Virus record (IMG/VR): IMGVR_UViG_3300034120_000351
Location: 1-53,614 of that record
Length of the DNA stretch: 53,614 nucleotides
Origin: a virus
Direction: 5' to 3' (one strand)
Shown: in pieces, positions 7,766 through 13,899 of the stretch
Numbering within the stretch: the first letter of the stretch is position 1
Layout of the letters: each line of letters begins with the position of its first letter
Notes under the pieces: generated by a model
The model's input: only the letters and a program-made list of their open reading frames with translations
Told to the model about the DNA's origin: nothing
Database searches by the model: none
Made by a program: the position numbers and the translations under genes

Positions 7766-8194
7766 ATGAATACAGTAAACTTTTCCAGCATGACGACCCC
7801 ACAATTAGTGTCGTTTTATAACCGCCACAGTACAACACCGGTCAAGCGCTTTAGCGACCGCAAAACCGCCGAAAGGCGTTGTGCTGAGGTCTTTGAGAGC
7901 TTGCTCTCCCCTGTACCTACTAGCAAAGTGATTAAACAAGTGGTTGACACCTCTACCCGCCCAGTCATGAAGGACTCGCTCAAGCTCGACCGCACGATCA
8001 TCTGCGTGAACACCGGCGCTACGTGGAAGAATGCGTATCAGATGTGGCGCGACAATCCTGACTGGATGACTAGCGCTCAGCAAGACCGCTTGACCGCCCA
8101 GCTCTACGCCGCCGCTAAGGTCGGTGAGCAGAAGATTATTGAAATCAATGACCGCAGCTTCATGTTGGTTAACATTAAAGGAGTAAAGAAATGA
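7766..8194 (+). CDS. conserved phage hypothetical protein (142 aa)
   Basis: The ATG at 7766 (MNTVNFSSMTTPQLVSFYN) has TTGGAGAT upstream and is preferred to the longer open frame. The N-terminal 45 residues carry a widespread phage motif, T-x-LV-FYN-----PVKRFSDRKTAERR. The middle and C-terminus are unassigned. A DNA-binding role is a guess based on the basic N-terminal domain. Confidence 0.68.
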   Translation: MNTVNFSSMTTPQLVSFYNRHSTTPVKRFSDRKTAERRCAEVFESLLSPVPTSKVIKQVVDTSTRPVMKDSLKLDRTIICVNTGATWKNAYQMWRDNPDWMTSAQQDRLTAQLYAAAKVGEQKIIEINDRSFMLVNIKGVKK

Positions 8195-8415
8195 CTGAGA
8201 ACGCACCTGTGTTGGCGGGCATAAAGTGGTTCACGAGCGGTAAGGGTCTCGTGGGCGTAGCAGCGGTGCGCATTGAGACCGGCGACATCAAGTTCTACAT
8301 CGCCCCCGCTGATGGTTTCAACGAGGTGATCGACTCTAATTTGATCATGTCACACGGAGCGCCTTTCCCCGAGGACGCCGGTTACGCATTATTTGTAAAG
8401 GAAGAGTTAGCATGA
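8191..8415 (+). CDS. small hypothetical protein (74 aa)
   Basis: A 74-residue protein, probably all-beta (IKWFTSGKGLVGVAAVRI, then DIKFYIAPADG). It overlaps the preceding gene (ATGA) and the PLP enzyme gene that follows, so it is co-translated with the modification block. Function unknown. Confidence 0.62.
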   Translation: MTENAPVLAGIKWFTSGKGLVGVAAVRIETGDIKFYIAPADGFNEVIDSNLIMSHGAPFPEDAGYALFVKEELA

Positions 8416-9368
8416 ACACCGTATTTCCCGACCTGTCGCTTGACCGCAACGTCGTCAAGTGGGAGCAGCACCTTGGCACTCAGACGCCGTGGGAGAATCA
8501 CAAGGGCTTGTGGTTCAAGCGTGAGGATTACTTTGCGCCGCTCGGCTATAGCGGTCCCAACGGCTCTAAGATGCGCCAGCTGATTTGGTACGTCAACAAG
8601 TTCCGTCAAGGTAAGACCCACATCGTGACCGGCGCTAGCATTCAGTCCCCTCAGCTGAGCATGAGCGCTATCGTGGGTGCGCACTACGGCTTGCGCGCTC
8701 GGCAGATCGTCTATAGCAAACCTGAGACTGTGTTGCGTCATGAGAACCCTCGCATTGCCTACGGCTTTGATGCTGAGTTTGAGTACGCTTCTGGTCCGTA
8801 CAACCCTATCCTGCAGCGCAAGGTTGTTGACCTGACGCAACCTACCTCGCTCGTCGTAGAGTACGGCATTACCGTGCCACATGACCGCTACCCTGAGGAC
8901 GACGTGCGTAAGTTTCACGAGGTCGGCGCTCATCAGACAGCTAACATCCCGCCCGAAGTCAAGCGCCTCATCGCCCCTGCTGGGTCGTGTAACTCGCTGA
9001 CGAGCATTATGCTCGGCTTGAGCCGTGACTCGCACAATATTGAGGAACTGTTCACGATCGGCATCGGTCCCGACAAGCGCGGCTGGATGCGTGCTCGGTT
9101 AGCCTACATCGGCATTGACATTGACAAGCTGCCGTTCAAGTGGAAGCACTTTAGCCTGCACGACAGCGGCTACAGCAAGTACAGCGATCACTTCACCGGT
9201 GAGAATTTTGACGGCATCCGCTTTCACCCGACCTACGAGGCTAAGATGTGGCGCTGGTTGACACACAACAACCAGTTAGATTATGATGACCATACCGCCT
9301 TCTGGATTGTGGGCAGCGCCCCTGACACGAAGATTGTTGAACCCTTTTACACTAGGAAGTTTTCATGA
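8412..9368 (+). CDS. PLP-dependent fold-type II enzyme, probable DNA hypermodification (318 aa)
   Basis: The protein resembles the tryptophan-synthase-beta / ACC-deaminase fold. KRED at 36-39 and NGSKMRQL at 50-57 match the region with the PLP-binding lysine (K53). GASIQSPQ at 74-81 corresponds to the substrate-binding GS-QSPN loop, and APAGSCNS at 188-195 to the glycine-rich phosphate-cup loop. Known thymidine-hypermodification systems use PLP enzymes to trim an amino acid already attached to the base. This gene opens the block with the transferase-like, kinase and hydroxymethylase genes. The exact reaction (decarboxylation, elimination or other) cannot be read from the sequence. Confidence 0.72.
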   Translation: MNTVFPDLSLDRNVVKWEQHLGTQTPWENHKGLWFKREDYFAPLGYSGPNGSKMRQLIWYVNKFRQGKTHIVTGASIQSPQLSMSAIVGAHYGLRARQIVYSKPETVLRHENPRIAYGFDAEFEYASGPYNPILQRKVVDLTQPTSLVVEYGITVPHDRYPEDDVRKFHEVGAHQTANIPPEVKRLIAPAGSCNSLTSIMLGLSRDSHNIEELFTIGIGPDKRGWMRARLAYIGIDIDKLPFKWKHFSLHDSGYSKYSDHFTGENFDGIRFHPTYEAKMWRWLTHNNQLDYDDHTAFWIVGSAPDTKIVEPFYTRKFS

Positions 9369-9553
9369 GACAACAACAAGCATTCCCAAGTGAAGAATAT
9401 TACGGCATGAATTTGCGTGATTACTTCGCGGCTCAGGCTATGCAATCATTTACAGGAGACGTTGGCTGGAAATCTGACCAGAAATGGTTTGAAGAAATTG
9501 CAGAAGGCGCTTACAAGGTTGCAGACGCAATGATGAAAGCGAGGGAAGCATGA
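9365..9553 (+). CDS. small conserved phage protein (62 aa)
   Basis: A 62-residue protein with the common phage motif GMNLRDYFAAQAMQ, then a helix ending AYKVADAMMKAREA. Such proteins are widespread in phages with no known activity. It overlaps both neighbours by 4 bases. Confidence 0.68.
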   Translation: MRQQQAFPSEEYYGMNLRDYFAAQAMQSFTGDVGWKSDQKWFEEIAEGAYKVADAMMKAREA

Positions 9554-10551
9554 CCGATTATCGTCTACCTGAGAACCGCGCCGCGTATTTCTCGGCGCTG
9601 TACAAGATGAACCTTGAGCATGGTGTTATGCCAGGACTGGTTTATCTGTACATGCCTGAGTTAGCCCGCCGCTGCGAATGGGACGCTGAGCAGAAGCTCT
9701 GGTTCGCCTTTCTGAACGGCTTGACGCAGAACCCGATCACCTCGTTACGCTTGCTCAGCCGACTGCCGAGCGTGCCTCCTGCGGGCGCTCAGTTGACGCA
9801 GTTCAATGATTGGTTCAATGCTGAGTGGGATACGCTTCAGTTTGACACCGACCGCCGCTACCAGAAGCGCGACACCCTTGAAGCCATCAAGACTTACGCT
9901 AAGTTGGTCGAGGAGTTCGGCTCTCAGGAGGCAATGCTGACCGGTAAGCCTTACTCCGAGCTTTGGGATCTTGTGCGTAACCGCTACTACAGCTTCGGTC
10001 GTCTGTCATCGTTCAGCTACCTCGAGTATGTCTACCTGAACGGCTTCGGCGCTGACTGCGATGATCTGATGTTTAGCGACAAGTCGGGCAGCAAGTCACA
10101 CCGCAACGGAATGCTGTTTTTAATCGGCAGAGACGAGCTGGTGTGGGACAAGCGCCTGCCCAACGGACAAGACGGCAGCTACCCTAAGTTCAACCTGATG
10201 TGCGGCTTCCTCGCTGCGGAGGCTGACAAGTACATTGATAGCTTCAACGCCGCCAATCCTGGCATCGCTCACGCGGGTCGCTTCACTATGGAGTCAAACC
10301 TTTGCACGTTCAAGAATCATTTCTTCGGTCGTCGCTACCCAGGAGTTTACGCGGACATGGCGTGGGAGCGGATTGAGTGGGCTGAGGCGCGTGACCAAGG
10401 CGAGTACACCGAGGTGTTCAAGGACATGCGCTCACAGCTCTTGCCTGACTGGTTACGCGCTGAGTGTGAGACCGAGCCGTTGACCGTAAAACAGAAAGCC
10501 GCCGTGTTCCCTGAGACCGGTTCACCCTATAGAGCGGAGTACTTTTTATGA
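9550..10551 (+). CDS. amino acid:DNA transferase / aGPT-pyrophosphorylase-like protein (333 aa)
   Basis: This mostly helical protein resembles the alpha-glutamyl/putrescinyl thymine pyrophosphorylase-like family (aGPT-PPlase, also called amino acid:DNA transferase), which is related to helical DNA glycosylases. Members displace pyrophosphate from phosphorylated 5-hydroxymethyl-dU in DNA with an amino acid. Supporting segments are LWFAFLNGLTQNP near 57, NRYYSFGRLSSFSYLEY near 150 and the SGSKSHRNGM region near 185. It is flanked by a P-loop kinase, an HMUDK-type protein and a thymidylate-synthase homologue, which is the classic arrangement. Its exact clade and amino-acid substrate are unknown. 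Confidence 0.7.
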   Translation: MTDYRLPENRAAYFSALYKMNLEHGVMPGLVYLYMPELARRCEWDAEQKLWFAFLNGLTQNPITSLRLLSRLPSVPPAGAQLTQFNDWFNAEWDTLQFDTDRRYQKRDTLEAIKTYAKLVEEFGSQEAMLTGKPYSELWDLVRNRYYSFGRLSSFSYLEYVYLNGFGADCDDLMFSDKSGSKSHRNGMLFLIGRDELVWDKRLPNGQDGSYPKFNLMCGFLAAEADKYIDSFNAANPGIAHAGRFTMESNLCTFKNHFFGRRYPGVYADMAWERIEWAEARDQGEYTEVFKDMRSQLLPDWLRAECETEPLTVKQKAAVFPETGSPYRAEYFL

Positions 10552-11126
10552 AGCATATCATCCTGCGAATTGCCGGCACGTTCGGCTCGGGCAAGACCAC
10601 CGCGATGCGCGGCTTCTTCAACTACCCGCACACAGTTTTGATGAGCGGTAAAAAGATCGCCGGTTATCAAGTCGACGCCAGCTCTGCCGGAATCAGCGAG
10701 CCGATCTTTGTGGTTGGCAAGTATGACAACACGTGCGGCGGCACAGACGCCATCAAGACACAGGCTGAGATTGCCGAGAAGATCCTGAAAGCACACCCCC
10801 ATGGCCATGTGTTATACGAGGGCGCTTTAGTGTCTGCGAGCGGACTCGCCGGTCAGGTGACGCAAGCCATTCACCCTACCGGCTGCGATGTGTACGCCTT
10901 TCTTGACACTCCGCAAGACCTCTGCGTTGAGCGGGTTAAGGGGCGTCGCCTCGCCGCCGGCAACGACAAAGAGTTTGACCCGAAGAACCTGATTGACAAG
11001 TTTGAGTCGGTTGTCAACTGCTACAAAAACCTGCGCAAAGAAGGCACGTACGACGTGCGTCTGATTGACCACACAGACCCGCACCCCGCGCTAGTAGAAA
11101 TCATAAAGGAGTATGAAAATGCGTGA
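10548..11126 (+). CDS. P-loop kinase, probable 5-hydroxymethyl-dU DNA kinase (192 aa)
   Basis: A small nucleotide-kinase fold. Walker A is GTFGSGKTT at 10-18, a hydrophobic VLYEGALV strand serves as a Walker B-like element, and RVKGRRLAAG is a lid-like Arg-rich segment. In hypermodifying phages, kinases of this kind pyrophosphorylate the 5-hydroxymethyl group of the base in DNA, activating it for substitution. Its place between the transferase-like and HMUDK-type genes argues for that role over a general nucleotide kinase. It overlaps the upstream gene by 4 bases. Confidence 0.72.
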   Translation: MKHIILRIAGTFGSGKTTAMRGFFNYPHTVLMSGKKIAGYQVDASSAGISEPIFVVGKYDNTCGGTDAIKTQAEIAEKILKAHPHGHVLYEGALVSASGLAGQVTQAIHPTGCDVYAFLDTPQDLCVERVKGRRLAAGNDKEFDPKNLIDKFESVVNCYKNLRKEGTYDVRLIDHTDPHPALVEIIKEYENA

Positions 11127-12039
11127 CAATTGCCCTTACCCTATGCCGACGCCGGAGACAGTTTGCTCGATGGCGGGTCTGCTTTACTTCATCTGGGAGC
11201 GGGAGGCTATCCGCATCGCTCGTGAGAACGGTCACAGCGCTCCGTGGACTAAAGACCCTGTACTCGCTAAGTACAAGTTCACCAACATCCACCGCTGCGA
11301 TGATCGCGTTTCGGTTTGGGTGATTGATCGGTTGATTGAGCCAGCGACCGCTCGAGGCGATGAGCACTTGTGGTTCACGCTGTTGATCGCCCGCCTGATC
11401 AACTGGCCGCCCACGCTACAGGCGCTGCTTGACAAGGGGGTCATCCCCTGCGCTCCTGAAAACTTTGATGCTGACTTGTTTGAGCACACGCTTGAGCGTA
11501 TCAAGAAAGACGGCAACAAGGTTTACTCCGGCGCGTACATGCTCTACCCGACTAAGATGGAGCCAGGAGGCAACAAGTCTAAGGCGGTGGCAAAGTACAT
11601 CATCGGCAGCGCGGTTGAGAACGCTGACAATATTAGCGCGGCGCTGTGGAACGATGGCGGGATGATGTCTATTGAGCGGTTCGTAGCTGAACTGAGCAAG
11701 TGCTTCGGCATCAGCACCTTTATTGCCGGACAGGTCGCCGCTGACTTGACGTACACCGGCATGGACGTTGAAGACTTGTTCACTTACGCGCCTATCGGTC
11801 CTGGTAGCTCGCGTGGGCTAAACTATTTGCTCGGCAAGCAGCCGTTCGCCACGTGGAAGCAGAAAGAATTCAATGCCGAGCTGAGCAACATCTTCAGCGA
11901 GATCGTTGATAAATTAGAAATCGTAGACATGACGCTGCATGATGTGCAGAACTGCATGTGCGAGTTCAGCAAGTACTGCCGCGCCGTACTCGGCGAGGGT
12001 AAACCTAAAACAACCTACCAACCAGAAACGGAGTTCTAA
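11119..12039 (+). CDS. HMUDK-type helical DNA base hypermodification protein (306 aa)
   Basis: Two near-adjacent ATGs exist at 11113 and 11119. The second is chosen because AAAGGAG lies 7 bases before it, whereas it almost touches the first. The N-terminal half carries the family pattern LLYFIWEREAIRI, then APWTKDPVLAKYKFTNIHR near 43-61, then LIARLINWP. This resembles the helical domain found with 5-hydroxymethyl-dU DNA kinases and annotated as a DNA base hypermodification protein. It is glycosylase-like and probably acts on modified bases in DNA, perhaps as a second pyrophosphorylase/transferase. The exact step is inferred. Confidence 0.7.
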   Translation: MRDNCPYPMPTPETVCSMAGLLYFIWEREAIRIARENGHSAPWTKDPVLAKYKFTNIHRCDDRVSVWVIDRLIEPATARGDEHLWFTLLIARLINWPPTLQALLDKGVIPCAPENFDADLFEHTLERIKKDGNKVYSGAYMLYPTKMEPGGNKSKAVAKYIIGSAVENADNISAALWNDGGMMSIERFVAELSKCFGISTFIAGQVAADLTYTGMDVEDLFTYAPIGPGSSRGLNYLLGKQPFATWKQKEFNAELSNIFSEIVDKLEIVDMTLHDVQNCMCEFSKYCRAVLGEGKPKTTYQPETEF

Positions 12040-12040
12040 A

Positions 12041-13078
12041 ATGGAGTTAGTCGTACGTAACGTCAATCAGGCTTTCAGTGAGATATTCTGGAAGCTCAAA
12101 GTGCTCAACCTTCAACCTGAGCAGACCCGCAATGGTCCCGCTATCGTGTACCCTGAGATGGTGACCACGGTCTACAAGTGCCCGTCTGAGCGCGTGCTGT
12201 TTCACAAGGGTCGTGATGCTAACCCGATCTTTCACCTCATGGAGTCGATCTGGATGCTGGCAGGGCGTAATGACGTTGCGTTCCTACAGCAGTTCAACAA
12301 GCGCATGGTCGAGTTCAGCGACGACGGCAAGACATTTAACGCCGCCTATGGTCACCGCTGGCGCAAGCACTTCGGTCATGACCAGCTTGACGAGGTCATT
12401 AGAACCCTGCGCCGCGACCCTAACAGCCGTCAGGCGGTTGTTCAGATCTGGGACGACGCTGATTTGAACAAGAAGACCAAGGACAAGGCGTGCAACATGC
12501 AGGTCATCTTTGACACTCGCGGCGGTCGTCTGAACATGACGGTGATCAACCGGTCTAACGATATCTGGTGGGGTGCGTACGGCGCTAACGCTGTGCATTT
12601 CAGTTTCCTGCAGGAGTTTGTAGCCGCTGCGATAGCGCACAGAATCGGCGTGTACCGTCAGGTGAGTAATAATTTCCACTTATACACAGAACTTTATAAC
12701 GCGAACAAATACCTCGTGACCCCGCCGGACGCTAACGACTATGACCATTACTCTAACGGCTCAGTGCGCCCCCTCCCGATCATGCTGAACGGCGAGTACA
12801 AACTGTTCCTAGCGGAGTGTGAGATGTTCTGCCACGACCCGTACAATGAGCGCATTCATTATGCTAACCCTTTCTTTGAGCACATCGCACGCCCCATGGC
12901 TATGATCAGTCGCGTACGCAAGATTCACGCAGGTGACGGTCGTAGCTATGCCGCTAAGATCCGCGCCGAGGACTGGCGTCGCGCAGCGTTTGATTGGATT
13001 GACCGCCGTGACCAAGCACGCAAAATCAAAGAGGAAGATGACGAGATAAATGAGCTGCGGAAGGCTGAGAAAAAATAA
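12041..13078 (+). CDS. thymidylate synthase-fold protein, probable dUMP hydroxymethylase (345 aa)
   Basis: The pyrimidine C5-methylase/hydroxymethylase fold is clear. AYGHRWR lies at 102-108 and RQAVVQIWDDAD at 130-141. The catalytic cysteine is Cys151 in KACNMQVIF, and NRSNDIWWGAYGANAVHFS at 170-188 follows. Asn183 matches the residue that reads uracil; the cytosine-specific T4 enzyme has Asp there. A plain thymidylate synthase would have PCH after the catalytic site and a FN motif, which are replaced here (ACN, GANAVHFS). With the kinase and transferase-like genes upstream, hydroxymethylation of dUMP is the best reading. A basic, charged tail of about 40 residues ends the protein. Confidence 0.75.
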   Translation: MELVVRNVNQAFSEIFWKLKVLNLQPEQTRNGPAIVYPEMVTTVYKCPSERVLFHKGRDANPIFHLMESIWMLAGRNDVAFLQQFNKRMVEFSDDGKTFNAAYGHRWRKHFGHDQLDEVIRTLRRDPNSRQAVVQIWDDADLNKKTKDKACNMQVIFDTRGGRLNMTVINRSNDIWWGAYGANAVHFSFLQEFVAAAIAHRIGVYRQVSNNFHLYTELYNANKYLVTPPDANDYDHYSNGSVRPLPIMLNGEYKLFLAECEMFCHDPYNERIHYANPFFEHIARPMAMISRVRKIHAGDGRSYAAKIRAEDWRRAAFDWIDRRDQARKIKEEDDEINELRKAEKK

Positions 13079-13079
13079 T

Positions 13080-13109
13080 TTGCGTGCTGTGAGAAATGTG
13101 AGCTATAAT
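13080..13109 (+). promoter_or_regulatory. candidate promoter before the HD hydrolase gene
   Basis: TTGCGT (13080-13085) and TATAAT (13104-13109) are 18 bases apart. The next start codon is about 33 bases downstream. This would give the HD/polymerase/recombination genes their own transcript inside the rightward block. Confidence 0.5.
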
Positions 13110-13118
13110 TGCTCACAT
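13096..13118. promoter_or_regulatory. operator-like palindrome over the -10 box
   Basis: ATGTGAGC and GCTCACAT form perfect 8-base arms around the 7-base centre TATAATT, which is the -10 box itself. A dimeric regulator bound here would block the promoter. A hairpin function is less likely because the -10 region is not transcribed from this promoter. Confidence 0.55.
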
Positions 13119-13124
13119 AACTGC

Positions 13125-13137
13125 TAACTGGAGAACT
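13125..13137 (+). promoter_or_regulatory. repeated RBS leader TAACTGGAGAACT
   Basis: Fifth plus-strand copy of the leader, 7 kb from the early cluster, placed before the GTG start at 13142. Confidence 0.6.
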
Positions 13138-13141
13138 TTTT

Positions 13142-13630
13142 GTGAAACATACCCTCGATTTTATTCTGGCTGGAAGCGAAGTGAAGCGCTATCACACAGT
13201 CACCACGCTCGTGTCTGAGACCGTCGGTCATCATTCACACGGCGTTGCTATGCTGTGCTTGATGTTTGACCCGATGGCGAGCCGTCAACTGCTAATGGCT
13301 GCGCTGTTCCATGATTTGGCTGAACACCAAACCGGCGACATCCCCTCCCCTGCTAAGCGTGAGTTCGGCATCGGCGGCAAAGTTGACGAATTAGAGTTGC
13401 GCCTTATGAGCGCTGCCGGAATCGTCACACCGCACCTCTCACCTGAAGACAAGAGAACTCTCAAGCTCGCCGACGTAGCACAGGGTGCGCTGTTTTGCGC
13501 TCGGGAGATCTCACTCGGCAACAAACGCATGCGCCGCGTATTTGACCGCTACATCAGCTACGCGGAAGAGCTGATTCTGGTCGGTCGCGAGCGCGAAATT
13601 TTCAACATGATCAAGGAATACGCAGCATGA
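13142..13630 (+). CDS. HD-domain 5'-deoxyribonucleotidase-like hydrolase (162 aa)
   Basis: Resembles the YfbR family of HD phosphohydrolases, which strip phosphate from deoxynucleoside monophosphates. Visible metal ligands are the H in VGHHSHGVA, the FHDLAEHQTGDIPSP block and a late D in KLADVAQ. It starts with GTG behind the repeated leader. Next to a probable dUMP hydroxymethylase it could remove dTMP or otherwise shape the nucleotide pool so that the modified base is incorporated. That pathway role is inference. Confidence 0.78.
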   Translation: MKHTLDFILAGSEVKRYHTVTTLVSETVGHHSHGVAMLCLMFDPMASRQLLMAALFHDLAEHQTGDIPSPAKREFGIGGKVDELELRLMSAAGIVTPHLSPEDKRTLKLADVAQGALFCAREISLGNKRMRRVFDRYISYAEELILVGREREIFNMIKEYAA

Positions 13631-13899
13631 GCGCGGCAAATCAAAAACAGATCGGTGGTAACCACTACAAGCACGGCGGCGAGGAACACTGGGACCGCGT
13701 CAATCGCTTGCGCCTGAATTACTTTCAAGCGGCGGCTACAAAGTACATTGAGCGTTGCTACCTGAAGGGTAACACTGTTCAAGACCTGCAGAAAGCCGTT
13801 CACTTCCTTGAGAAGCTGATTGAGATCGAGCAGCGTAAGGCTGATGCGGCTTGTGGTGACGGTAGCGAGCCTACCAGCGGCTATGTCAATCAAGACTGA
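13627..13899 (+). CDS. DUF3310 family protein (90 aa)
   Basis: Shows the DUF3310 pattern: an early QIGGNHY motif, then a helix with NYFQAAATKYIERC and a following DLQKAVHFLEKLI helix. The family is common in phages next to nucleotide metabolism or replication genes; its activity is not known. It overlaps the HD gene by 4 bases. Confidence 0.8.
   Translation: MSAANQKQIGGNHYKHGGEEHWDRVNRLRLNYFQAAATKYIERCYLKGNTVQDLQKAVHFLEKLIEIEQRKADAACGDGSEPTSGYVNQD

Noticed and set aside
8382-9035. 217-residue minus-strand frame inside the PLP enzyme gene
   Set aside because: It lies fully antisense to a protein with recognisable motifs and has no ribosome site or domain.
12041-13078. Ordinary thymidylate synthase
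   Set aside because: The fold is the same, but the PCH and FN motifs are replaced and the neighbouring genes belong to 5-hydroxymethyl-dU pathways. Hydroxymethylase is more likely, though not proven.
13096-13118. CRP binding site
   Set aside because: The arms contain TGTGA and TCACA as in CRP sites, but they are 11 bases apart instead of 6, and the site lies on the -10 box where CRP does not activate.
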